DNA from: a virus
Virus record (IMG/VR): IMGVR_UViG_3300042350_002303
Location: 1 to 25,689 of that record
DNA: 25,689 bases
Strand: one strand, 5' to 3'
Shown: positions 5,695 through 15,000 of the stretch, in pieces
Layout: every line of letters starts with the position of its first letter
How positions within the stretch are numbered: position 1 is the first letter of the stretch
Notes under the pieces: model-generated
Told to the model about the DNA's origin: nothing
Database searches by the model: none
What the model saw: the letters and a program-made list of their open reading frames with translations, nothing else
Program-made: the position numbers and the translations under genes

Positions 5695-6210
5695 TTACGG
5701 ATCGGTGATGAGGAAGAGCGTGGCCGCGTCGGGACTTCCGATGGCGTTGTATTCGGCGGTGGTGAGGCTCACGATGTTGTTGACCACATCGCTGCCGCTG
5801 CCTGCGGAGGTGTCGCTGACGACGTTGGTGCCGGAGCGGTTGGCGATGGTCAGCGTGCGGGTCGTGCCGGTGGTGATGCTGGCCAAATCAAACGCCAGTT
5901 CCTTGCTGACATCCGCATTGTTTAGGATGCGAAAATTGGCGTCTCGATACAAATCACTGAAAGTTCCGGCATACTTCCAGTCGTCCAGATTGCCGTTGTT
6001 CAGTTCACGCACCCAGATTCCGGCAGGCTTGCGCGAGATGAAATATACCCCCTCGCCTTTGCGGACAAGGAAGGCGCTGTTCACCGCGGGCGATCCAACC
6101 GTCACCGGAAGGTTGCTGTGATACTCGACGTCGCCATCGATATAGCTCGTCCCGCCGCCGGAGCCAGTCTGGTCGAGCGCGTCAGTGAACGGGTTGTATT
6201 TCCAAGGCAT
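5695..6210 (-). CDS. Tail-fibre-like structural protein, 171 aa
   Basis: The start MPWKYNPFTDALDQTGSGGG followed by a beta-rich domain (LVRKGEGVYFISRKPAGIWVRELNNG, about 47-73) resembles the short particle-binding motif of many small phage fibre or collar proteins (pWkYNPFTgkLD). The C-terminal half is T/S/N-rich and predicted beta. It starts two bases after the upstream stop and ends four bases before the next start, in a tight run of small virion-type genes. Role inferred: part of the adsorption apparatus. Confidence 0.65.
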   Translation of the reverse strand: MPWKYNPFTDALDQTGSGGGTSYIDGDVEYHSNLPVTVGSPAVNSAFLVRKGEGVYFISRKPAGIWVRELNNGNLDDWKYAGTFSDLYRDANFRILNNADVSKELAFDLASITTGTTRTLTIANRSGTNVVSDTSAGSGSDVVNNIVSLTTAEYNAIGSPDAATLFLITDP

Positions 6211-6211
6211 G

Positions 6212-6466
6212 TTACGGGTAGACCAGTGTCTGGGTCAGCACATTGCCGTCGCCGTCGTAGGTAAAGTTTTCGGTCAGCACCGTCGCGCCGGACGCACCGC
6301 CTTGTTTATAGACGATCTGCGTGCAGTTAGTGCCAGTCCAAGTGAAGGCGCGGTAGTCGTAGGCGGGCTTGTTCTCCGCGAGCAGCGCAGGCTTGCCATC
6401 CGGCCCCTGCGCGACAAGGACGACGTTGGAGGCAATCTTGTTCCAGTCTTGAATTTTGACGCTCAT
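6212..6466 (-). CDS. Hypothetical small beta-rich protein, 84 aa
   Basis: The protein (MSVKIQDWNKIASNVVLVAQGPDGKPALL..., ending TYDGDGNVLTQTLVYP) has RHS-like or fibre-like short strands (FTYDGDGNVLTQ) and no cysteine cluster, signal or membrane segment. It starts immediately after the stop of the membrane protein upstream (TAAATG). It is likely a minor tail or fibre accessory protein, but function is not recognised. Confidence 0.6.
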   Translation of the reverse strand: MSVKIQDWNKIASNVVLVAQGPDGKPALLAENKPAYDYRAFTWTGTNCTQIVYKQGGASGATVLTENFTYDGDGNVLTQTLVYP

Positions 6467-6802
6467 TTACTTGACCCCTTTCAAAGTGTGATGGACGTCG
6501 CGGATCGATTGATCGATCTGGTGCAGCGACTGGTTGAGTTTCTCCGCGTTCGCGTGGCGCTGCTCGCGCTCCTTGCCAAGTTCGACGAGGAAAGAATCAC
6601 GCGCCTTGTCCAAGTGGTTAATGAAAGCCGGAGCGACCTTGACCAGCAGCATGATCGCGCTAAAGGCGACCAGTCCAAAGCTGCCCAGTTCCGCCACAGT
6701 GCGAAGCCAGCCGAAGGACTCCATGACTGGCGTGGCGGTAGCAAACACGCCAAAGGTTCCGGCGGTCAGCATGGCTGCGGATGTCTTCAGTTCCAAGATC
6801 AT
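6467..6802 (-). CDS. Membrane protein with coiled-coil tail, holin-like, 111 aa
   Basis: ATG 6802 overlaps the upstream TGA stop (TGATG), which decides the start. Residues 8-26 form a moderately hydrophobic segment; residues 38-62 (GSFGLVAFSAIMLLVKVAPAFINHL) form a clear membrane helix. A long charged coiled coil follows (DKARDSFLVELGKEREQRHANAEKLNQSLHQIDQSIRDVHHTLK). This topology occurs in some phage holins and in anti-holin-like membrane proteins. It is about 2.2 kb upstream of the lysis cassette, so it may be a second holin or an inner-membrane protein used in DNA entry. The assignment is tentative. Confidence 0.65.
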   Translation of the reverse strand: MILELKTSAAMLTAGTFGVFATATPVMESFGWLRTVAELGSFGLVAFSAIMLLVKVAPAFINHLDKARDSFLVELGKEREQRHANAEKLNQSLHQIDQSIRDVHHTLKGVK

Positions 6803-7059
6803 CAGCAATCAGCGGCGAATTTATACTTGTCCGTTGTCTTTAAGTATTCGTATGCCTGTTGCAGCGGATTAGACGCAGTGTGATCATACGCAATGCGCTC
6901 TGCTTCTTGGCAGACAGGCAATGCTTGATCCTTGTCAGCAAACGTCGACACAAGAATCTGCATCCTTTCTTTTGGTTGAATGAAAACGCTGGTGACTTTT
7001 ATGTAAGCGTCTTCCAGCGTAATTCCGTTTTCAGTTGTCAGCGTTAGTTGTAGTGCCAT
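6802..7059 (-). CDS. Small conserved-looking phage protein, 85 aa
   Basis: The N-terminus MALQLTLTTENGITLEDAYIKVTSVFIQPKERMQILVSTFADKDQALPV reads as alternating strands, with a helical C-terminus (QQAYEYLKTTDKYKFAADC). Proteins starting MALQ...T..G....DAY.kV are common directly after phage tail fibres; their role is not established. GAGGAGG lies a suitable distance before ATG 7059, the best Shine-Dalgarno sequence in this stretch, inside the preceding 43-aa frame. It belongs to the AT-richer patch shared with the tailspike 3' half. Confidence 0.65.
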   Translation of the reverse strand: MALQLTLTTENGITLEDAYIKVTSVFIQPKERMQILVSTFADKDQALPVCQEAERIAYDHTASNPLQQAYEYLKTTDKYKFAADC

Positions 7060-7162
7060 GTGGTGTTTCCTCCTCTTGCATCAGTTGAGCATATTGCATT
7101 TGCAGTATGATCATTTTAAGTTCGATTATTTCTTTTAGTAGTTGTTTCTCTTTCGGTGTCAT
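7031..7162 (-). CDS. Very small coiled-coil protein, 43 aa
   Basis: ATG 7162 lies five bases after the tailspike stop. The peptide MTPKEKQLLKEIIELKMII... has leucine/isoleucine heptad spacing (LLKEIIELKMIILQMQYAQL), ends in an acidic stretch (QEEE), and its 3' end overlaps the next gene by 29 bases while carrying that gene's ribosome site. It may be a leader that couples translation of the next gene, or a small oligomerising protein. Its reality is supported by position and composition only. Confidence 0.5.
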   Translation of the reverse strand: MTPKEKQLLKEIIELKMIILQMQYAQLMQEEETPHGTTTNADN

Positions 7163-7167
7163 GTGAT

Positions 7168-9054
7168 TTACTGGGCAACCATTAAATAAATCGTGTTGCC
7201 GTTAATGTCTTGCACGGCCACTGTTCCGGCGTATGTTTTCGCGGTGCCAGCCGCATACGAAACAGGAATTTTCAAAGAGCTTGTCGTAGCCTCAAACAAG
7301 ATGGAGGTATTGGCGGCATTAGTGACGCGCAGATAACCACCATCGGTGAAAAAACCGGTTGTGGCTTTGACAAATCCTACTGACCCAAAGTTTCCGGCCA
7401 CATCAATGTTGGCAATTTCCGCGCTGTTTGATCCGTTGATAAATCGCAAAAAGTTTCCAGTCGGAGAAACGTCTGTGTTTCTTTGAAAAACAATGACATC
7501 GGTGTTGTTAGCTAACTGCTTGCCGCTGATGCAAGAGTTGTTAAATGTCACCGAATTGTTAAAAACGATGCCTCTTGAAAGTCCAGAGGTATCAATACTT
7601 ATGGCATTGATACACTTTTTGAAGGCTGCTCCGTAAAACCAAGTATTACTCAATCTATCAACTTCCAGCGCGACATCCGCTTGCTCTAAACCATGCCCAC
7701 TGATTAGTACACCTTTTGTAATTGCGTTCAGTGAATCCGAAATAACGTCAAATTCGGCAGCAAAACACGTTCCCTTTGATCCGGCTTTTGATTCGACAAG
7801 AGTGTTGAGCGCCCAAATATTGACGTCGTCAGATGGACTGAAATTGTTTGCCCCCGCGTAAATGGCAACTTTCTGATTCCAGTAGGCGGCGGTCAGCGTA
7901 ACTCCAGACGTTGTGCTTCCGGTGAAAGTTTTGTCCAACGTGATAGTGTTAGATCCAATCGCAGCGATGCGTGTTTGGGCCGCGCCAATGCCAGTTGGCA
8001 AACCGGCAATCGATGCTGTAACGGGTTGATAGAGACGCAGGCCAGAAATCGACGACACGCTGGTCACGATATTACTGCCGTTGGTAAGTGTGCCGGTAAA
8101 CGTAATTGGGAATCCTGCCGGATCGTTGAGGTGTTCAATTTCCGCGGTGAAGGCGTTGATTGCGCCTGCCGCAACCGGATCAGTTGGCGGGTTTACCGCG
8201 ATAGCGTATGGATCTTGATTTGAGCGCGAGTAAATATACGGGCCGACAAGAGTGTTGCCGACGTTTGTCACGGCGTGCGGAAATTTGGCAAAGCCAACAG
8301 CGCCAGCGCCTACAAAGACAGCTTGACCATCAATCTGCAAAAACAGTGTGTTGCTTATAGTTGGCTCGGTGCTCAACAAATATGTTCCTTTTGGAACAAC
8401 CAACACCTTGCCCTGTGCTTGTGCTGCCGTGATTGCTGAATTGAACGGGATAGTGTCGTCTGCCACGCCGTTGCCGACCGCACCGAAATCCTTGACGTTG
8501 ACGACATCAGCAGCGCGGTCTTGGACGCTGCGGGCGGTGGTGGATCCGGTCGCAATGACAGGGCCGATGGACAAAGACGGCAGTGCCTGCCATGACGGAG
8601 CCGCACCGCCGACGCTGGAGAGAATGTGCTGCTGGTTGGTAAGCGGCGGGTTGAGTTCTCCGATCTGGTTGGCCTCCGAAAGCCGGAGGGCGCTGCCAAG
8701 TTTGCGGGCGTTTTGCTGGGAAATCTGGGTCAGCTTGTCGAGCGCACGTTCGTGGCTGGCCGCGGGGAAGTCGCCGCCTTCAGCATAGGTCGTCGTCTGG
8801 GTTGCTGGCACTTCGCGGTAGATGGTGAGCGTGCTGGTCGCGGGGATGGCGACGGAGGTGCGGACGGTGCCGCCGTTGACGTTACCGGCTCCGGTATGAT
8901 TGGTCAGCGTGACGACGCTCTCGACGCCCGCGGAGGTGCGGGCGATGGCTTGAAGGTGGCCGTTTTCAAGGAACACAAACGGCACGGCGTAACTCGTCGA
9001 GGTCGAGTTATTGCCTGCGTATTGAATTCGTGAAGTATCGGACTGGACGGCCAT
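7168..9054 (-). CDS. Tailspike: T7-type fibre N-terminus plus pectate-lyase-like beta-helix, 628 aa
   Basis: Residues 1-125 match the T7 tail-fibre attachment domain: beta-rich start (IQYAGNNSTSTSYAVPFVFL), then ERALDKLTQISQQNARKLGSALRL, the helical neck found in T7 gp17 relatives. From about 185 (VNVKDFGAVGNGVADDT) comes the start of a pectate-lyase superfamily beta-helix, the fold of capsule- or LPS-degrading tailspikes; S/T/N/G-rich repeats continue to the C-terminus. Likely role: host recognition and possibly cleavage of a surface polysaccharide. Catalytic residues cannot be located by eye. The 3' two-thirds are visibly AT-richer than flanking genes, suggesting exchange of the receptor-binding part. 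A GGTTTAGTCAAA word lies upstream of the start. Confidence 0.87.
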   Translation of the reverse strand: MAVQSDTSRIQYAGNNSTSTSYAVPFVFLENGHLQAIARTSAGVESVVTLTNHTGAGNVNGGTVRTSVAIPATSTLTIYREVPATQTTTYAEGGDFPAASHERALDKLTQISQQNARKLGSALRLSEANQIGELNPPLTNQQHILSSVGGAAPSWQALPSLSIGPVIATGSTTARSVQDRAADVVNVKDFGAVGNGVADDTIPFNSAITAAQAQGKVLVVPKGTYLLSTEPTISNTLFLQIDGQAVFVGAGAVGFAKFPHAVTNVGNTLVGPYIYSRSNQDPYAIAVNPPTDPVAAGAINAFTAEIEHLNDPAGFPITFTGTLTNGSNIVTSVSSISGLRLYQPVTASIAGLPTGIGAAQTRIAAIGSNTITLDKTFTGSTTSGVTLTAAYWNQKVAIYAGANNFSPSDDVNIWALNTLVESKAGSKGTCFAAEFDVISDSLNAITKGVLISGHGLEQADVALEVDRLSNTWFYGAAFKKCINAISIDTSGLSRGIVFNNSVTFNNSCISGKQLANNTDVIVFQRNTDVSPTGNFLRFINGSNSAEIANIDVAGNFGSVGFVKATTGFFTDGGYLRVTNAANTSILFEATTSSLKIPVSYAAGTAKTYAGTVAVQDINGNTIYLMVAQ

Positions 9055-9062
9055 AGTAGTGC

Positions 9063-9074
9063 TTTGACTAAACC
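9063..9074 (-). promoter_or_regulatory. Copy 3 of GGTTTAGTCAAA, before the tailspike gene
   Basis: The exact word on the minus strand lies eight bases before ATG 9054, in the 45-base gap after the giant gene. A five-codon reading frame (MTTKV) ends with its TAG. Confidence 0.5.
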
Positions 9075-9099
9075 TTCGTGGTCATGGTGGCGCAATAGT

Positions 9100-12000
9100 T
9101 TATTCGTCGCGGTTGAGGACGTTGTCGCCTACTTCGACGGTGTCCTTGACCAAGTTGCTGATGGCGGCGGCTCCGGCGATGGTGTTGTTGAAAAGTCCAG
9201 CGGTGGACAGGATGCGGTTGACGTCGCGGACGATGTCGCGGAACTCGGCTTCCTGCTCGCCCATTGGGTAATCGTAGGCCAAACGCTTTACCGCTGGCAC
9301 CGCGGGCGCGACGTCGAACAGCGGGCCGGTCGGCGTGTAGACTCCGAAGGCGTTAAAGATGGCGCTCTCGACGGCCTCGCCCACCACGGGGAATCCGTAG
9401 AGCGGGTCGCTGATGAGCATCGCGGCCATCCTGTTCCAGCCCCAGTTCTTCTCGTCAAAAGTCTCCTCGTCGTCGTCATCGCGGAGGTCGCGGAAGGCGT
9501 TGCGGATGATGGTGCCGACAAGCCCGTTCAAGACGAGGACGTAGAAGACCGCTTTGCCCAGATCCTTCCCGCTGCCCTTGGCTCCGGCGTAGAGGCCCAG
9601 TCCCAAGTTTTTCCGCGCCTCGCTGCTGAACGCCCACACGGCACGCGCCACGGGGTTGGTGCTGTTGATCTCAAAGATCGACCGCGCACCGGCTCTGGTC
9701 GGCTGGGCGATCTCGTCCACGATGCGTTCGGTGGCCTCGCGGGCGTAGTCCGCGGCCTCCTGCCCGCCCATGCCGTTCCGGCGGGCTTGGGTCATTTGGT
9801 AGTCGTAGACGATGGCGTAGGTTCCTGCGGTAAAGAATCCGTCAAACCCGCTGATGAGCGACCCGATCCGGCGGGCGGCTTCGCGGATAGCGTTCGGCTT
9901 TTCGGAGCGTAGCCCCTGCATGGCCAAGGCGACCGCGGGCGGCATGTCTTTGATCCGGCGCTGGATGTAGGCGCTGTCGAGCGCGGTCTTCCATCCCAAG
10001 CGACCAGACATGAGTTTGCCAAAGCGCGAAAGGTAAGCACCTACCGGCATCTTGGCCGACGCCGCGCCAAGCTGGGTGACTTGCAAGGCCAAGGTCGAGA
10101 TGCGCCCGAAAAGCGCCATCGTGGCAAAGTTGCCGGTCATCCGGTTGATCATCTGATTGATGGCCAGATGGTTCGCCGCGTCCTTGTTGCCGCCCTGCTG
10201 GAAGTATTGCAGCCAGTTGTTCATCACCGTCGCGGCCTGCTCACCGGCCTTGCCCTTGACCACGTTGCGTGTGTCGCGGTGGCCCAAGAGTGCGGAGACT
10301 TCGCCGTTGAACTCGGCGTAGGCTTTCCAGTGCGCCATCTGGAGCATGTGGCCGAAGTAGGTCTGCACCGCATCGCGGAAGACCGGCTGGGCGATGGCCC
10401 CGCCGCGGGAACGGAGGGCGCTGGGCGAGTTGGCCCCAGCGGCAAAGACGCCGCCGGTCACCGGATCGATGCCCGCCTGCGCGGGTGCGCGGATGCTCTC
10501 GACGACGAGCGGCGAGTAGAACTGGTTTTTCGGGAGATTGAGTCCGTAGACCTTGCGGTAGACTTTGTTGATGGCCTCGTATTCCGCGTCGTATTTGTCG
10601 AGGAGGTATTGCCGGATGGCCTTGGCCTCACCGCGCAGGAGCTTCTCGGCTTTGTTGACGAAGTCTTGGTTGTAGTGCCACTTGCCCGCGGGTTGGCCGT
10701 CGCTGTCGAGGAATCCCTCCATGTGCTGGCGACCCTTCGGCTGCATCCACATCATGCTGATGGCGATGAGTTGGTTCTGGCTGTAGGAGACTCCGTCGAT
10801 CTCCTCGTCCATCCGCGAGAGTTCAAAAAGCAACTGCTGCCCCTGCATCTCGCCGCCGCCCAGTTCGGAAAGGAATGCGGCCCACTCGTCGGAAAGCGCG
10901 GCAATGTCGTCGCTCTTGGCATTGTCGGCCTTGCGTTGCCGGTCGCTGATCTGGCGGGCGATCTTGCTGTCGTTGCCAAAAACGTAGCGCAGGACTTGGT
11001 CAAAGTTGAGGAGGTTGAGCATGGCGCTCTCCCACTTCGATGGCAGGCTATTCTCGCGCTTTAGAGCGTCTTGGCGGGCCTTGTCGTCCTCTGCGGATAC
11101 TCCGGCGTCTTTGGACAAATCGGTGCGGTCGTAGCCCCGCTTGGTGCGCTGGGCGATGATGCGCTGCTGCTCGCCCTTGTAGGCGCGGTTGAGGACGTCC
11201 TTGCCCATCGTGACCGCGGCTGCGCGTTGGCTGCTGTCGGCGTTGGCCCAGTCGGCAAAGAGCGGCACCATCTGCGCGGCCATCATGGCGTGCGTTTCCT
11301 CGTAGGGGTTGAGTTCGCCGGATTCGATCCGCGCCCACTGGCCGTCGGCCCATGCCTGCGCCTCTTCGGCGCTCCACTCGGTGGCCTCCTTGAGTTTGTC
11401 GAACAGATCGTGGACGTCCGCGCCCAGCTTGCCCTTGGGCTTCTCCCCTGCCCCGCTGCGCTGCGGCTTGGCCCGCTTGAAGAGTTCGACCGCGGCGGTG
11501 TTGTATTCGTCGCGCAGGAACTTCTCCAGCGCCTCGTTGATCCGGTTGATGCGTTGGATAAAGACGTCGGCAATGGCGCGGTCGGCGCGGGTCGGGTCGA
11601 GGTTGCGCTCGGCGCGGTAACCGGCGGGCAGTTCGGTTTTCTTTTGCGCCTCGCCAATGTTCAAACCCTCGCGCATCCACGCGGAAATGATGGCACCAGA
11701 CATACCGCGGACTTCGCTGACCTTCTGGTCGCCCTTGAAGACGTCCATCGGATCGACCTTGGCCAGTTGCGTGTAGCCGCCGATCTTGCTGCGGACTTCC
11801 GGCGGCAGCACCGAAATAATGCCGTCGAGTTCGCCCAAGGCTTGCAAGATTTGCGTGCGGCGCATCTGCGCGAGGTCGCCGTCCTGCATACCGGCGAGCA
11901 TCTCGCGGTTGTCGGCCATGACGCGGAGGAACTTCTCCTGCGCCTTCTCGTAGATTTTGACGCGCTCCAGAGGGTCGCGGTCGAGCCGGTTCAACGCCGC

Positions 12001-15000
12001 GCCGACGCGGTCGATTTCGGACTGGGTGGAGATGGAGTAGGATGCCGCCAGATCGACCATGCTAATCATGGGTGGGCCGGTGGTCGCGTCGCGTGTCTTG
12101 TCTCGGTAGTCGTAAGGGAAATAGTCGGGTGCTTCTTTTTCGGAAAACAGCTTGAAGCGAACTCTGGCCGCGGCGGGACTGACTTGGTCGCTGCGAATCT
12201 CGGTCAGCCCGCGGGACTGGGCGAACTTGGCAATTTCACGATACAACGCTTCCCCAAAACCTTTGTTGCGAAACTCCACATACACTTCGGTTTCATTGAC
12301 GTATAAAGTGTTTTCGTAATCCGGCGAAATTCTTACAGTGGCGCGGCCAGCTTGTTTGCCCTTGCCGTTTTCAATACTGACAAGGAAGGTGTCTTCGGAA
12401 AGTTTGCCCGTTAGCGCCTCCATCCTCGGTTGCACTTCGGCTTTATGTTTCGGGAGTCGTCCCTTGCGCTCGTCGAGAACGTCTTGCGTAATAACTGGGT
12501 CGGGTTGCTCGGTGAGATACAGATCGGTTTTTCCGGTTTCGTTGGTGTAGTTGCGATACTCGTCCAAATCGCGCTGGATTTGCCGCACGCTTTTGTAGGC
12601 CGCGTAAGCGACTTCTTTGTCGGCATACCACTCGCCTACAGGCGCGGTTGCTTGCTGCTCGCGGACAATGGCCTGCTGCTCGCGGTAGTAGTCTTGCGCC
12701 CGCTTGAGATCGAAGAGGCCGTCTTCTCCGACATAATTGGCGCGGATGGCAACGCGGGCTTGGCGCTCTCGCTGCTTGCCGCTTAATTCTTCGACGTTTT
12801 TCTCTGCTTCCGCTTCGGCCTGCTGGACAAGCGGATTGTCGCTGGATGCGATGGAGTAGTTGATATTCGGCGTCGTTGCATCAAAACGCTGCGAGAGCGG
12901 GATGACGTTGCCTTGGGAGTCGTAGGTGACTGGGTCGGCCAGTTTGACATGGTTGGCACTTGTAGCGACGTAGACTTCGTGACCGGCGCGGCCCCACGCT
13001 TCGCTTTCTACAATGCCGGTTTTGCCGGTGATTTCGTAAATGGCATCGTAAGTAATTTCGGGATCAGCGCCTCCGTTGACAAAACCGGCAATGGTATCGA
13101 CGTCGGATTCGGATGATTCAGTAAGTATGCGAGCCGTCTCTTCAATCGCGCTGGTCAGACCATCAACGGAGATATCGGCGTAGTTCCACAGCGGGCTATT
13201 GTAATCGTCGCTCTGTTCACTGCGTTGGTGAACAATCCGCAAAATGCGCCGCCATGTTGCCTCGGAGATAGTTTGCTTTTTTCCGTCGATAGGTTTGCCG
13301 GAACGAAGATAAACGCGGAGCAAGCGGCCTCCATGCCTTTCGGCGTATCCAGCGGCAAGATCCCTGTCGTTGCTAAAATAAAATCCTTTGCCCTCCGTGT
13401 TGCCCTGTGCGCCGATGAATCTCCAATCGAATACGTCAAAGCCGTCAGCGCCTCCATGCCAGACCGGCCCAATGTCAAAGCCTGCTCTACGCGCCGCCTC
13501 ATCCACCATTCGCTGCGCCGTCTCCATGTCGCCGCGCTCGACTGCTGCGAGGTAGTCGGCGTCTTGTTGGGGGGTGATGGCGATGGAGTAGTTTTGACGA
13601 GCGGCAACTGAAACCTCCGCGGGGTCAACGGCAATCGCGCCGTTTCCAAAATCGACGTAGAGCAAATTCTCCACAGAATCGTAATCGTCAACGTAGCCAA
13701 TGGCCCCGCGCTTGACCGAAGCGTCCTCATCCGCAAGCGGACTGTCTTCGATGGCGCGTTTCGCTTTTACATATTGGCCGACAAGACTGATCGAATAATT
13801 TTCAACCGCCCGCGCCGTCGCTGCCGCTTCGTAGCCGTAGATCGGGCGACCGGTCAAAATACGGCGCTCGACCATGTCGAATAGATCAGACGGCGTGGTG
13901 ATCTGGTTGAATCCCATCGTCTGCAAGTCTTTGATCAGCGCGTCGAGGTCGGGCGCGTTTTTGCGGAACAAGTTGAAGACGCCTTTGACGCCAATGGCAT
14001 TGCCGCCCTTGGATGCTTCGCGGATACGTTGCAACTCACCGGAGTATTGGTAGACCTTGCTGCTGGTTTTGGCTGGCAAACCGCCCGCCTCGCGCACGGC
14101 GTCGAGAATATCAATGCCGCCCTCGCCCGCGGCCTCCGCGGCATCACGCTCCATCTCGGCTTGCAGTTCCTGCTCCAAGGCGAATCGCTCGTCGTCGGTT
14201 AATCCGTCGGCACCGCGTCCATCCGGCGCAACCTCCTGCGCGGTCTTTTCGCGGGAGCGGTCTACGATGGTTTGGTCGGCCAGTCCGACGGACTCGGCAA
14301 GGAATTGCTCGTAGTCCTGCCCCAGCGTCCCGTCGGCAAATCCCTTGCGGAGCGCCAAGCCGCGGGCCATGACCTCCTTGAGAACTTGGACGAGGCGCTT
14401 GAGGTAATCGACAAAGCTGGCCGGTAGCTGGGACTCGGCGTTCTGGTCGATACGCTGGCTGACGTAGGCTTCGGCCACAATGGCGAGCGATTCGATGATG
14501 TCGTCAAAGTTGTCCTTGGCGTAGGTTTCTCCGGTGATGGCCTCGGTGGCAGTGAGCCAGTCGCGCAGTTGCTGCTCGTTGACGCTGCCTTGGGCGACGG
14601 CCCGCCGGACGAAAACGTGGTTGATCTCCTCCAAGGCGTCCTTCGGGCGCGAGGATTCGTTGAGCGCGATGACGCCGCGGAAGACGCCCTCGGCCACGGT
14701 TTCGATGCTGGCGGTGCCAAGGATCGTAAGCGTGCTGTAGTCTTGCCCCGCGGTGCGCGGGTCTTGGGCGATGCGGCGGTGCAGGGTTTCGATGCCTGCG
14801 GTGTCGCCCAGTCCTTGCAGGCGCTCCAGTTCCTGCTGGGCGGTGCGGGAGCCTTCCAACCGGACGACGTTGTTGGGGTCTTGTTGCGTCCACCAGTCGA
14901 TCAGTTCCTTCGTGGCGATGCGGTCGGCGCTGAATTGCGCCGCGGTCGATTTCATCACCGCCATGCGGTAGGCATCCTCTGCGGCCTCTTGGCTGGTGGT

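Noticed and set aside
9075-9099. Five-codon minigene MTTKV ending in the TAG of copy 3
   Set aside because: Such short frames arise easily by chance and no ribosome site precedes it; noted only because the same TAG ends the 31-codon frame at copy 5.
14585-14665. Active metallopeptidase in the giant protein
   Set aside because: The segment ALEEINHV has only part of the HExxH pattern; the first histidine is missing, so it is at best a degenerate relative.
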